From positions 14,439 to 72,888 of the forward strand of contig DAIDMV010000001.1 of the NCBI GenBank assembly GCA_027448765.1: DNA of 58,450 bases. The letters are read 5' to 3'. A model generated the notes under the pieces. It saw nothing but the letters and a program-made list of their open reading frames with translations, was not told where the DNA came from and ran no database searches. Positions within the stretch are counted from its first letter, which is position 1; each line of letters starts with the position of its first letter. The stretch comes from a bacterium. GTDB taxonomy: Bacteria > Patescibacteriota > Saccharimonadia > Saccharimonadales > UBA4665. Shown here in pieces: positions 25,800 through 34,777 of the stretch. The translations under genes were made by a program, and so were the position numbers.

Positions 25800-26504
25800 A
25801 TGATGACTGATAGGCAAAAAAATATTCTTTGTGCAATAGTAGAACAATACGCAGAAGTTGCTAGTCCAGTAGGCAGTAATTTATTGGCCAAAGTCTTTCA
25901 GGTTTCTTCTGCAACTATTCGTTCAGACATGTTTGAATTAGAGTCTAAGGGATATATAACTCAACCCCATACTAGTGCTGGTCGTATTCCAACGGATAAA
26001 GGTTATCGATTTTATGTTAATTTGTTAAATACCAATGAGCAAGTACCGTTTAATAAGCCTAGATTTGAGAATGCGTTAGCTTCCAGAGTAATTCATAGCG
26101 GAGAACCAGAACAAGCCATTAAGAATGCGGTGGATACTTTAGTTGAATTAACTCATAACTTAGCATTGGCAACAATTGGTGATCAACTTTACATCAGTGG
26201 TTTAAGCTATCTTTTTGGTCAACCAGAGTTTATTGATTCTCAACAGGTAATGAGGGTTGCTAGACTATTAGATAATTTAGAACCATGGATTAAAGAAGCT
26301 GCCCCCAATGAAACACTGAGTGTTTACATCGGTCAAGAAAACCCAGTTGGTCGATCGGCAGGCTGTACGTTAATTATTTCTTGTTTTAAGGGTAAATTTT
26401 CAGATAAAAGTTATATCGGTACTTTGGGTCCAACTCGTCAAAGTTATCGTAATGTTATGTCGTTAGTTAAAAGAGCTGGTCAAGAGCTTGGAATTATTTT
26501 GTAA
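25800..26504 (+). CDS. hrcA: Heat-inducible repressor HrcA, short form
   Basis: About 234 residues against 340 in Bacillus HrcA. The N-terminal winged helix is standard: TDRQKNILCAIVEQYAEVASPVGSNLLA, VSSATIRSDMFELESKGYITQPHTSAGRIPTDKGYRFYV. The GAF-like middle domain is reduced, and the C-terminal part retains SCTLIISCF and the GTLGPTRQSYRNVMSLV motif of HrcA. It binds CIRCE elements, three of which occur in this window, one before itself (autoregulation). ATG 25800 or 25803 are both possible. grpE follows 10 nt after the stop. Confidence 0.93.
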   Translation: MMTDRQKNILCAIVEQYAEVASPVGSNLLAKVFQVSSATIRSDMFELESKGYITQPHTSAGRIPTDKGYRFYVNLLNTNEQVPFNKPRFENALASRVIHSGEPEQAIKNAVDTLVELTHNLALATIGDQLYISGLSYLFGQPEFIDSQQVMRVARLLDNLEPWIKEAAPNETLSVYIGQENPVGRSAGCTLIISCFKGKFSDKSYIGTLGPTRQSYRNVMSLVKRAGQELGIIL

Positions 26505-26514
26505 GGAGATCAAA

Positions 26515-27024
26515 ATGTCAGAAGAAAAAAGTAGCAAAAAAAATCAACCTAACGTTCATGAACGAACAACTGAAATTGAAAGCTTAACTAATCAAGTTCA
26601 AGAATTAGTTGAGCAGTTGAAGCGAGAAAGAGCTGATGCGATTAATTTGCGTCGTCGCTTTGATGAAGAAAAAAAATCTTTAGCAATTTATCATAAGACT
26701 GAAATCATTAAAGATCTATTACCGATAGTTGATAATTTTGAAAGATCCTTAAAACATGTTCCAAAAGATTTAAAAGATAATCCTTATATTGAAGGTATTA
26801 ATGGAATTGTTAAACAGTTTGAGACTGTTTTTGAAAAAATAGGTGTTCGCAAAATCGTCAGCCTTAATCAGACTTTTGATCCTAATTTTCATGAAGCAAT
26901 TGCACTTGATGATAATTCAGACGGTGAAAATGAGATTGTTAGTGAAGAATTACAGGCTGGTTATATGTTGGGATCAGATGTTTTACGGCCCGCTTTAGTT
27001 AAAGTTAAAAGACAAACTAATTAG
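26515..27024 (+). CDS. grpE: Nucleotide exchange factor GrpE
   Basis: 169 residues from ATG 26515, with AAGGAG placed 7 nt upstream. A polar N-terminus leads into a long coiled coil (EIESLTNQVQELVEQLKRERADAINLRRRFDEEK), then the four-helix region and the beta-wing end GYMLGSDVLRPALVKV, the GrpE signature. It releases ADP from DnaK and acts as a thermosensor. It shares the CIRCE-controlled transcript with hrcA. A second CIRCE begins in its stop codon, separating it from dnaK. Confidence 0.96.
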   Translation: MSEEKSSKKNQPNVHERTTEIESLTNQVQELVEQLKRERADAINLRRRFDEEKKSLAIYHKTEIIKDLLPIVDNFERSLKHVPKDLKDNPYIEGINGIVKQFETVFEKIGVRKIVSLNQTFDPNFHEAIALDDNSDGENEIVSEELQAGYMLGSDVLRPALVKVKRQTN

Positions 27025-27060
27025 CACTCTTGACAGTTGAGTGCCAATTAGTTAATATAA
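27021..27060 (+). promoter_or_regulatory. CIRCE operator and promoter of dnaK-dnaJ
   Basis: TTAGCACTC-N9-GAGTGCCAA at 27021-27047 overlaps the grpE stop. TTGACA (27030-27035) lies within the spacer. TAATAT at a 17-nt spacing, or TATAAT slightly further, serves as -10. The 27-nt core is identical to the hrcA copy. Confidence 0.93.
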
Positions 27061-27118
27061 TTGTAAGTTAGCGCTTGAATATTAAGTTTGCTGATAATTT
27101 GAAAAAAAGGAGATAAAA

Positions 27119-29023
27119 ATGAGTAAAATAATCGGAATCGATCTAGGAACAACCAATTCAGCTATGGCAGTTATGCAATCTGGTAAACCAGAAATTATTG
27201 CCAATAGTGAAGGTAATCGAACCACGCCATCTGTTGTTGCTGTTGGCAAAAATAAGGAAAGATTAGTTGGTCAATTGGCTCGTCGTCAACAGGTCACTAA
27301 TTCTAAAAATACCATCTATGAGGTTAAAAGATTAATCGGAAGAAATTGGAATGATACTGAAGTTCAGCGTGATTTGAAGTTAATGGGCTATGAAATTGTT
27401 AAAAGTGGCAATTCAGTAAAAGTTAAAATGGGCGATAAAGACTATAGTCCTGAAGAAATTAGTGCTATGATTTTAACTAAATTAAAAACTGATGCTGAGG
27501 CATTTCTTGGAGATAAAGTCACAGAAGCTGTTATTACTGTGCCAGCTTATTTTGATGATAGTCAAAGGCAAGCTACTAAAGATGCTGGTAAAATAGCCGG
27601 CTTAGAGGTTAAAAGAATTATTAATGAACCAACAGCCGCAGCTTTAGCTTATGGTTTAGACAAAGCTGAAAAATCCGATGAAAAAATTGCAGTTTATGAT
27701 TTAGGTGGAGGTACATTTGATGTCTCAATCTTAGAATTGGGTGATGGTGTTTTTGAGGTAAAGTCAACTAATGGTGACACACATTTAGGTGGAGCAGATT
27801 TTGACCGAGCAATTGTTAATTACTTTATTGATGAGTTTAAAAAAGAACAGGGTATCGATATTAGTAATGACAAGCCAGCCCTGCAACGTTTAAGAGATGA
27901 AGCCGAAAAGGCTAAAATTGAACTATCAACAGCTCAAGAGGTAAATATTAATTTACCATTCTTAACAGCTGACGCTGATGGTCCTAAACATTTTGAGCAT
28001 AAATTAACTCGAGCTAAATTAGAACAATTAGTGATTAACTTGATTGATAAAACAGCCGAACCATGCCAAAAAGCCTTAAAAGATGCTGGCTTAAAAGCTA
28101 GTGATATTAGTTCTGTGGTTTTGGTCGGTGGTATGACTAGAATGCCATCCGTACAAGAAAAAGTTAAATCTATTTTTGGTAAGGATCCAATGAAAGGTGT
28201 TAACCCTGATGAGGTAGTTGCAATTGGTGCTGCTATTCAGGGTGGAGTTTTACAGGGTGACGTTAAGGATGTCTTGTTATTAGATGTAACACCTTTATCT
28301 CTGGGTATCGAAACTATGGGTGGTGTGATGACAAAACTAATTGAACGCAATACGACTATTCCAACATCTAAGAGTGAAGTATTTTCAACCGCAGCCGATA
28401 ATCAATCTCAAGTTGAAATTCACGTTGCTCAAGGCGAAAGAGACATGATCGATGGTAATAAATCATTGGGTAGATTTGTTTTAGATGGAATTGCTCCAGC
28501 TCCAAGAGGAGTACCTCAAATTGAGGTAACCTTTAATATTGATGCTAACGGTATTTTAAATGTAACTGCAAAAGATAAAGGTACTAGTAAAGAACAAAGT
28601 ATTACTATTACTGGTTCAGGTAATTTAGATAAATCTGAAGTTGAAAAAATGGCTAAAGAAGCCGAGACTCATGCCGAAGAAGACAAACAGCGTAAAGAAT
28701 TAGTTGAAGTCAAAAATACTTTAGAGAGTACTATCTATCAGGCTGAAAAATTAACAACCGACAGTAAAGATAAAATTTCTGAGGATGATTTAAAAACTTT
28801 AAATGAAGCTATTGATGAAGCTAAAAAAACAGCCGCCGACAGTAATTCTAAAGAAGATATTGAACAAGCTATTAAGACTTTAAATGATAAATTGATGCCA
28901 ATTGGTGCTAAAATGTATGAAGCACCAAAGGAAGAAACTCAGCAGAATGATCAAAATACTGATCAAACCGACAAAAAAAATGATGACGATCAACCAATAG
29001 AAGGCGAAGTTGTTGATAAATAA
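27119..29023 (+). CDS. dnaK: Chaperone DnaK (Hsp70)
   Basis: 634 residues, full length. The ATPase domain begins [16 protein letters not shown] and has the phosphate motif [15 protein letters not shown], the adenosine motif [13 protein letters not shown] and the linker [19 protein letters not shown]. The substrate domain carries [17 protein letters not shown]. The helical lid ends in an acidic tail ([13 protein letters not shown]). With DnaJ and GrpE it refolds proteins. A strong AAGGAG site precedes ATG 27119, and a CIRCE controls the promoter. dnaJ follows 20 nt downstream in the same unit. Confidence 0.99.
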   Translation: MSKIIGIDLGTTNSAMAVMQSGKPEIIANSEGNRTTPSVVAVGKNKERLVGQLARRQQVTNSKNTIYEVKRLIGRNWNDTEVQRDLKLMGYEIVKSGNSVKVKMGDKDYSPEEISAMILTKLKTDAEAFLGDKVTEAVITVPAYFDDSQRQATKDAGKIAGLEVKRIINEPTAAALAYGLDKAEKSDEKIAVYDLGGGTFDVSILELGDGVFEVKSTNGDTHLGGADFDRAIVNYFIDEFKKEQGIDISNDKPALQRLRDEAEKAKIELSTAQEVNINLPFLTADADGPKHFEHKLTRAKLEQLVINLIDKTAEPCQKALKDAGLKASDISSVVLVGGMTRMPSVQEKVKSIFGKDPMKGVNPDEVVAIGAAIQGGVLQGDVKDVLLLDVTPLSLGIETMGGVMTKLIERNTTIPTSKSEVFSTAADNQSQVEIHVAQGERDMIDGNKSLGRFVLDGIAPAPRGVPQIEVTFNIDANGILNVTAKDKGTSKEQSITITGSGNLDKSEVEKMAKEAETHAEEDKQRKELVEVKNTLESTIYQAEKLTTDSKDKISEDDLKTLNEAIDEAKKTAADSNSKEDIEQAIKTLNDKLMPIGAKMYEAPKEETQQNDQNTDQTDKKNDDDQPIEGEVVDK

Positions 29024-29043
29024 TATAAGGGAGATGCTAGTTA

Positions 29044-30126
29044 ATGGCCAGCGATGATTATTATGAGATACTTGGTGTCTCAAAAAATGCTAGTCCTGAT
29101 GAAATAAAAAAAGCTTTTCGTCGAGCTGCAATCGAACATCACCCTGATAGAGGTGGTGATGAGGCTAATTTTAAAAAAATTAATGAAGCTTATGAGGTTT
29201 TAAAAGATCCCGAAAAAAGACAAAGATACGATCAATTTGGTAAAGCTGGTGTTGGAGGCTCGTCTGGTTTTAATGGATTTGAGGGGTTTGAGGGATTCGG
29301 TGGCGGTCAAAACATTAATTTTGATTTTGGTGATTTAGGTCTTGGCGATATTTTTAATAGTTTTTTCGGTGGCGGTCAAAACACAAAAAGCTCACGCCAA
29401 CAACGATCACAGGGTCAAGATGTCGAAGCTGAAGCTGAAATTGATTTTCGTGACGCTGTTTTTGGTACTGAAATAGAGCTAACGGTTAACCTTGACGATG
29501 TCTGCGAGCATTGTAAAGGTTCCACAGTTGAGCCGGGTTATGAACTTAAAACTTGTCCTACTTGTCATGGTAATGGACAAGTTGTAACGGTTAGTCGAAC
29601 CATATTTGGTAATATCCAACAAGCTTCAATCTGTCCTACTTGTCATGGATCAGGTAAAGTTCCCGAAAAACTGTGCTCTGTTTGTAGAGGTAAAGGCACT
29701 AAGTTAAAAAAACAGTTAATAACTTTAAAAATACCTTCTGGCATTGATGATGGTGCAGTCATTAGACTACGTGAACACGGTGAAGCGGTTGCAGGTGGTT
29801 CGAAGGGTGACTTATATGTAAATATCAGGGTAAAAGCTGATAAAAAATTTACTCGAGAAGGTGACTTAATACTAAGTTCAGAGCATATTAATATGATTGA
29901 TGCGGCTTTAGGTACAGAAATTAACGTAGATACAATTGACGGCTTAGTCAGAATGAAAATACCAGCCGGTACACAAAATGGGACTGATTTTAAGTTGTCT
30001 AATCATGGTGTCGTTCATTTTAAAGGCAATGGAAGAGGGGCTCATATTGTCACTATTTATGTTGATACGCCAACTCATTTAAATCGTCATCAAAAGGAAT
30101 TGTTAGAAACCCTTAAAAATCTTTAG
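29044..30126 (+). CDS. dnaJ: Co-chaperone DnaJ (Hsp40)
   Basis: 360 residues with the full class I layout: a J domain with HHPDRGGD (the HPD that stimulates DnaK), a G/F-rich linker ([14 protein letters not shown]), a zinc domain with four CxxCxGxG units ([31 protein letters not shown]) and two C-terminal substrate domains. The first unit ends in S rather than G, a mild change. The ribosome site GGGAG precedes ATG 29044. Its 3' end overlaps the convergent GGDEF gene by 14 nt. Confidence 0.98.
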   Translation: MASDDYYEILGVSKNASPDEIKKAFRRAAIEHHPDRGGDEANFKKINEAYEVLKDPEKRQRYDQFGKAGVGGSSGFNGFEGFEGFGGGQNINFDFGDLGLGDIFNSFFGGGQNTKSSRQQRSQGQDVEAEAEIDFRDAVFGTEIELTVNLDDVCEHCKGSTVEPGYELKTCPTCHGNGQVVTVSRTIFGNIQQASICPTCHGSGKVPEKLCSVCRGKGTKLKKQLITLKIPSGIDDGAVIRLREHGEAVAGGSKGDLYVNIRVKADKKFTREGDLILSSEHINMIDAALGTEINVDTIDGLVRMKIPAGTQNGTDFKLSNHGVVHFKGNGRGAHIVTIYVDTPTHLNRHQKELLETLKNL

Positions 30127-30715
30127 ACTTATCCTTAGCGTGGTACATTAATTGGTCAGCTCGATTAATCATACTAAATAGGCTATCATTTTCTTGATAA
30201 CTGACCACACCAAAAGCTATACCTAAATTTTGTTCGTGGTATTTTTTAGGCTGCGAGCCGATAATGGATGTTACTAACTGAGAAAATCGGTCTTTAATAA
30301 TATTAGTTTTTTCTTCCAGACTAATAGTTTCCAAACTTCTTTGTTTGTGATTAATCAATAAAACAAACTCATCACCACCCAATCTAGCGATTAAGTCTTC
30401 TGGGCGATAAGATTTTTTGAGTTTATCAGCCAGTTGCTGTAAAAAATAATCACCTTTATTGTGGCCGAATAAATCATTAATTTTTTTAAAATTATTGACA
30501 TCACAATATATTAAGCTATAGTCGCTCAAGTCTTTATCCTTTAATTCATCATTTAAACCATGTCGATTTAACAGGCCAGTTAACTCATCGTGATTAGATT
30601 TTTCGAGTTCTAAAATATATTTAGTCAATAATACACCTGCAATATAGCCGTTTTGATGACTGGCGCGTCGAACCATGTCATATTCTAATGATTGATTGGA
30701 CTCTGATTTCATCAT
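30113..30715 (-). CDS. Diguanylate cyclase (GGDEF domain) protein
   Basis: 200 residues. A short N-terminal helix is followed by a GGDEF domain: [40 protein letters not shown] (substrate and metal site), then [13 protein letters not shown] with the intact active-site GGDEF. It would make c-di-GMP from GTP in the cytoplasm. There is no sensor or membrane segment and no clear RxxD inhibitory site before the active loop. c-di-GMP effectors (PilZ, EAL) are not seen in this window; the PilB at 48815 is a possible downstream target by analogy with other bacteria, which is inference. Confidence 0.88.
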   Translation of the reverse strand: MMKSESNQSLEYDMVRRASHQNGYIAGVLLTKYILELEKSNHDELTGLLNRHGLNDELKDKDLSDYSLIYCDVNNFKKINDLFGHNKGDYFLQQLADKLKKSYRPEDLIARLGGDEFVLLINHKQRSLETISLEEKTNIIKDRFSQLVTSIIGSQPKKYHEQNLGIAFGVVSYQENDSLFSMINRADQLMYHAKDKSKDF

Positions 30716-30740
30716 AATAGTATATAATTAAAAATATAAG

Positions 30741-30869
30741 ATGAAAATAAAACGAAAATTTATAAATAATTCAGCTGGATTTATTTCAATGTTAGTTTCG
30801 GTTATTTTGGTCGTTTTGATTATTATAGTCATCGTTTTTTTAAGAGTTTATCATCATGGTGGTTTATAG
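30741..30869 (+). CDS. Small single-helix membrane peptide, 42 residues
   Basis: A basic start MKIKRKFINNSAGFISMLVS is followed by a strongly hydrophobic run (VILVVLIIIVIVFLRVYHHG) and stops at TAG 30867. The SAGFISMLVSVILV segment resembles the start of PilX-type pseudopilins, but no globular domain follows. A TATAAT-like box at 30722-30727 supplies a promoter. It lies between the divergent GGDEF gene and the retropepsin gene. Possibly a small membrane protein or a truncated pseudopilin. Confidence 0.5.
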   Translation: MKIKRKFINNSAGFISMLVSVILVVLIIIVIVFLRVYHHGGL

Positions 30870-30907
30870 CCCTTGAAAAAAAATATAAAATATGATTTAA
30901 TTTAAAA

Positions 30908-31327
30908 GTGCTAACTAAAACAATAATTGGGCCAATCGAGAAGATTGATTTAATAAATTTAAATATTAAAAATATAATTAGTCGAATTGATACTGGTGCA
31001 CACCTATCAACTATTTCAGCTAGTAGTGTGACAGTTAAATCCAATGGTCTTGAAGTTGTTTTTTTTGATCCTAATTCGATCTATTTTACTGGTCATAAAA
31101 TAGTTTTTCAACAATATGACTACATTAAAATTAAAAGTTCTAACGGCATAGTTGAGAAACGTTATAGAGTTAAATTAAACATTGAACTACACAACCAGAA
31201 TTTAAAAGCTTGGTTTAGTTTGACAGATCGTTCAAAAATGAAATATCCGATTTTAATCGGCCGTAATATTTTAAAAAATCGTTTTTTAGTCGATGTTGGT
31301 GATTTAAAATTAGAAAATAGCTTATAG
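30908..31327 (+). CDS. Retropepsin-like protease, RimK-associated (COG4067 type)
   Basis: 139 residues from GTG 30908. The aspartyl protease motif RIDTGAHLSTIS has the catalytic DTGA (28-31), and a second conserved strand YPILIGRNILKNRFLVDVG follows near the end. Proteins of this family (often annotated ATP-dependent zinc protease) are encoded next to RimK-like ATP-grasp ligases in many bacteria. Here rimK follows 15 nt downstream. It may process or reverse the glutamylation made by RimK. Unlike pepsin it carries one DTG and would act as a dimer. Confidence 0.82.
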   Translation: MLTKTIIGPIEKIDLINLNIKNIISRIDTGAHLSTISASSVTVKSNGLEVVFFDPNSIYFTGHKIVFQQYDYIKIKSSNGIVEKRYRVKLNIELHNQNLKAWFSLTDRSKMKYPILIGRNILKNRFLVDVGDLKLENSL

Positions 31328-31342
31328 GAAGGGAATAAAAAT

Positions 31343-32248
31343 ATGAATATTGTTATATTGTCGAAAGGTCCGGGTAATTATACGACTAAAAGACTTAAGG
31401 AAGCTAGTATTGATCTGGATCATGAAGTCAGAGTTATTAATTACGCTAAATGCTATGTAACATTAGAAAAAAACGAACCCAAGGTTTATTACATGGGTGA
31501 AGAAGTCAAAGATGTTGATATAGTGATTCCACGTATAGCTCAAAATTTAACAAAATACGGTTCAGCCATAGTCAGACAGTTTGAAATGCAAAATGTTTTT
31601 ACTACGGCTAGTTCAATTTCAATTGTTCGATCAAGAGATAAACTTAGAAGCATGCAACTATTATCTAAAGCTGGTATTGGGATTCCAAAAACAGTTTTTG
31701 CTCGAGATACTTCAGATTTTGATGGAGTTATTGAACAGGTTGGCGGTGCACCGGTTATTATCAAAGTAGCTAGAGGAACTCACGGTAATGGTGTTGTTTT
31801 GGCTGAAACAAAAAAAGCCGCTAAAGCAGTAATGCAAGCTTTTTATGTCGAAGGAGTAAGTTTTTTGGTTCAAGAATTTATTCAAGAAAGTGCCGGAACA
31901 GATATTCGAGCTTTAGTTATTAATGGAAAGGTAGTAGCTAGCATTCTTCGTCAAAGTCTTGATGATGATTTTAGAGCAAATACTCATCAAGGTGGTGTCG
32001 GTAAGATAGTTAAATTAACTGATGAAGAAAAGAAAACCGCTCAAAAAGCTGCTCGAGCTACCGGATTAACGGTCTGTGGTGTTGATATGATGCGTTCAGA
32101 AAGAGGCCCATTGGTGTTAGAAGTTAATTCATCGGCTAGCATCAAAACACCCGAATTAATTACTGGTAAAGATGTAGCAACTCAGATAGTTAATTATGCT
32201 GTTTTGGCTGCCCGAGCCGGTCGACACAAAGATCGAATCGGTGCTTAA
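31343..32248 (+). CDS. rimK: RimK-family ATP-grasp ligase
   Basis: 301 residues, the length of E. coli RimK. A GGAAGGG ribosome site precedes ATG 31343. Features include SSISIVRSRDKLRSMQLLSKAGIGIPKT, the ATP-grasp loop KVARGTHGNGV, EFIQESAGTDIRALVINGKVVASILRQ and the metal site VCGVDMMRSERGPLVLEVNSSASI (E and N ligands). RimK adds glutamate residues to the C-terminus of ribosomal protein S6 in E. coli; the substrate here is unknown. It is translated with the upstream retropepsin-like protease. Confidence 0.92.
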   Translation: MNIVILSKGPGNYTTKRLKEASIDLDHEVRVINYAKCYVTLEKNEPKVYYMGEEVKDVDIVIPRIAQNLTKYGSAIVRQFEMQNVFTTASSISIVRSRDKLRSMQLLSKAGIGIPKTVFARDTSDFDGVIEQVGGAPVIIKVARGTHGNGVVLAETKKAAKAVMQAFYVEGVSFLVQEFIQESAGTDIRALVINGKVVASILRQSLDDDFRANTHQGGVGKIVKLTDEEKKTAQKAARATGLTVCGVDMMRSERGPLVLEVNSSASIKTPELITGKDVATQIVNYAVLAARAGRHKDRIGA

Positions 32249-32285
32249 AAGTGAACAAATAAACTGATTATGCTATATTAAATTC

Positions 32286-32789
32286 ATGACTCATGAAATT
32301 TATTTAATAGCCTTGTTGGTAATTCCAGCTTTAATTATCTATATTTTTGGAGTTAATGCGGTTTATTTATTTTTTAGTTTATTGATAGGTTATTTATTGA
32401 CTAATTTATTGCCAGGTAATGTTAACAAATTGGTTAATCTGTTTAATTCATCAAATTTTGTTGATGTATCACAAACCTATGACTCCAAATTAATTATTTT
32501 ATACTTACCAGTTGTTTTAACTTTTATTTTTATGGTTAAAAGCGTCCACGGTATTCACAAAGTGACTAATTTAATTGCCAGCATATGTTTTATTGTCTTA
32601 GCTGTTTTTTTAACTTTACCATTAATTAAAACTAATCAAGTATCGTTTTTGCTTAACAATAATTTCTTTCATCAGTTAATTGCGAATAAACCAGTCATTA
32701 TAATTATAGATTGTTTGATTATTTTAGTTTTTTTATTGTTAGAGCGTTTTAAACATAAAAAAACTAATTCAAAAAAACATCATCATTGA
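32286..32789 (+). CDS. Multi-pass membrane protein, hypothetical
   Basis: 167 residues with about five hydrophobic helices and a basic, histidine-rich tail (RFKHKKTNSKKHHH). The layout resembles a small CvpA-like or integral membrane protein, but I see no diagnostic motif. TATATT ends 6 nt before ATG 32286, so a leaderless transcript is likely. The 3' end overlaps the convergent apbE gene by 26 nt. Confidence 0.6.
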   Translation: MTHEIYLIALLVIPALIIYIFGVNAVYLFFSLLIGYLLTNLLPGNVNKLVNLFNSSNFVDVSQTYDSKLIILYLPVVLTFIFMVKSVHGIHKVTNLIASICFIVLAVFLTLPLIKTNQVSFLLNNNFFHQLIANKPVIIIIDCLIILVFLLLERFKHKKTNSKKHHH

Positions 32790-33663
32790 TTTTTCTTTGG
32801 ATATAACATTCACGAACTAAGTTGATTGATTCCAATTTATCCAACAAACTTTCATCGATCAAAATGGCTTTAGCAAAAACATCTGTTTCGGTTGCTTTAT
32901 TGCCACTAACTGTGACCGTTAAGATATCATTATTGACTGGTTTAAGGGTTGATGGATTGATAATATGATTCCAATTTAACCCACGGCGTTTCGTAATACC
33001 TGAAGTCGCAACGCTAAGTAATTGGTTTGAATTGTTGTTAATTATTTTGTAAAAACTATTAGTGTTGATGGCTTGAGCGATTTTAATTTGCCAATCTTGT
33101 TTGTTTTCGTCGTGTCCGTTAACTATAATATCGCCACCGATAGATAGCCAATAATTATTGTAACCGGATTTTAAAAGTTTATTAGAAATTTTATCTAGTA
33201 GATATCCTTTTCCGATACCACCTAAATCAATAGCCGAGTGTTTGGGGATTTTAACCCAATCATCTCCAATTTCTAATTTATCAATTGTCTGGAAAGTTCC
33301 GTTTTTGTAGTTAATGGTAGTTTGGGCGTAATCTGGGTGAGGCCATGAGCCTAAATAGCCCGCTTGTTGTAAATTAGGTAGTATAAAAGGATTAAACAAT
33401 CCTTTGGTAATTTCACTCAGTCTTTTAGCTTCTTTTAAAATTTTGATAAATTCAGCTGAAATATGAAATTTTTGGTTAGTGTGATGATTAAGATTGGTTA
33501 ATTGACTATTTGTTTGAAAACGAGAATATTTTTTTTCGAATTCATCTATCGTTTTAATAATTGATAGAAATAAATCTGTTGGTTGACGATTATTTTTGCT
33601 AACAATTGAAATAAAAATATCTGAATTTAAAGCAAAATATTTCTTTTGAAAAAAATATTCCAT
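32764..33663 (-). CDS. apbE: FAD:protein FMN transferase (ApbE family)
   Basis: 299 residues. Family landmarks are IDLGGIGKGYLLDKI (the GGIAKG-like motif), WLSIGGDIIVNG, ATSGITKRRGLNWNHIINPSTLKP (H-I-I-N/D-P) and TETDVFAKAIL (Mg-binding T-x-x-D). It attaches FMN covalently to a threonine or serine of target flavoproteins using FAD. I see no lipobox or signal peptide, so the compartment is uncertain. It starts one base after the stop of the FNR-type reductase and shares its operon. No obvious flavinylation target with a D-x-x-S/T-G-A-T motif is present in the window. Confidence 0.9.
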   Translation of the reverse strand: MEYFFQKKYFALNSDIFISIVSKNNRQPTDLFLSIIKTIDEFEKKYSRFQTNSQLTNLNHHTNQKFHISAEFIKILKEAKRLSEITKGLFNPFILPNLQQAGYLGSWPHPDYAQTTINYKNGTFQTIDKLEIGDDWVKIPKHSAIDLGGIGKGYLLDKISNKLLKSGYNNYWLSIGGDIIVNGHDENKQDWQIKIAQAINTNSFYKIINNNSNQLLSVATSGITKRRGLNWNHIINPSTLKPVNNDILTVTVSGNKATETDVFAKAILIDESLLDKLESINLVRECYIQRKINDDVFLN

Positions 33664-34644
33664 TTATGAAACACTAGTAATAGGAGAATGGTTGTCGTGT
33701 AGGTAAATGCTGTTAGGATTATTTTGATTGATATGGATAATGAAACCATTGTTATTATTTTGTTTATAAATTAAATTTTGAACCTGAGGTATAGCCCAAA
33801 GATTATCGATCATTGTGATGAAAATAATTCCAAAAATCATAGCTGCCCCAAGTAATATATAAATATTTTTTTCTAATTTTTTATTGGGTACGTTAGAGAT
33901 TGAACTAATTTGATTACTAGACGTGAATTGTTCAATAATAATTTTTTCTGGTTTAACATTAATAGCGATTAAATCGTGATTTAGATCATTAATAAACTTC
34001 GTCGGACCACATATAAAATAAGTAAAACTATTTGTTCGTCGTTTAACGATCCTTTTAATGTGCTCGATCTCAATATAATTAGAAATAAAAAAACCTTTTT
34101 TGTCTGGATCCATCGGGCCATTACTAACAAAGAAGATAACTTTAAAATTTGGATTAATGTTTGTTAACCTCATTAATTCATCATAAAATGGAATATTGTC
34201 CTGAGTAGTATTACTATAAAAAAGCGTCATAGTGATTTTAGATTTAACGTCTGAGAGATATTTAATCATACTAATAAAGGGAGTAACCCCGATGCCGGCT
34301 GCCAAAAAAATAGCATGTTTATCTAGATTTTCATCGATAACAAAATCTCCATATGGTCCATTAACTTGAAATTTGGTATCAACAGGAAGCTTTTTGAGTT
34401 TTTTAGTGAAATCACCTCCAATTCTAACAGCAAATTGCAATTCATTTTTTTCGTATGGCGAACTAACAATTGAAAAACATCGAGCAGGAGAAGGACGAAA
34501 ATTATGTACAAAATTAATTGAAGCATATTGACCGGCTAAAAAGTCTAATTCATCTTCTGAAGTCTTTGGTTTAAGAGTAATTAGAAGAGTTCTTTTTCCA
34601 ATTAATAAACTATCCTTCAAAAAGTAAGTTTTAGGTTTTTTCAT
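33664..34644 (-). CDS. Membrane-anchored ferredoxin-NAD(P)+ reductase-like flavoprotein
   Basis: 326 residues. The FAD domain has RCFSIVSSPYEKNELQFAVR (R-x-x-S-I-x-S). The NAD(P) domain has FLAAGIGVTPFISMIKYL, TLFYSNTTQDNIPFYDEL and the C-terminal YFICGPTKFINDL. After the reductase core, about residue 232, comes a membrane helix (IYILLGAAMIFGIIFITMI) and a short outer segment. So electrons from NAD(P)H could be passed to a membrane partner. It is cotranscribed with apbE, which suggests a flavinylated electron acceptor. There is no 2Fe-2S domain, unlike NqrF. Confidence 0.85.
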   Translation of the reverse strand: MKKPKTYFLKDSLLIGKRTLLITLKPKTSEDELDFLAGQYASINFVHNFRPSPARCFSIVSSPYEKNELQFAVRIGGDFTKKLKKLPVDTKFQVNGPYGDFVIDENLDKHAIFLAAGIGVTPFISMIKYLSDVKSKITMTLFYSNTTQDNIPFYDELMRLTNINPNFKVIFFVSNGPMDPDKKGFFISNYIEIEHIKRIVKRRTNSFTYFICGPTKFINDLNHDLIAINVKPEKIIIEQFTSSNQISSISNVPNKKLEKNIYILLGAAMIFGIIFITMIDNLWAIPQVQNLIYKQNNNNGFIIHINQNNPNSIYLHDNHSPITSVS

Positions 34645-34777
34645 AGTTTTTTATTTTAATATTTTTAACTGATTAATTACTTAAAATAAATTTAAAGTTA
34701 TTGCTTTCATAATAACACTAAATTTAATAATGATTAAAAAAGATTATTAATAGCAGTATAATGAGTTTAAATATTTT

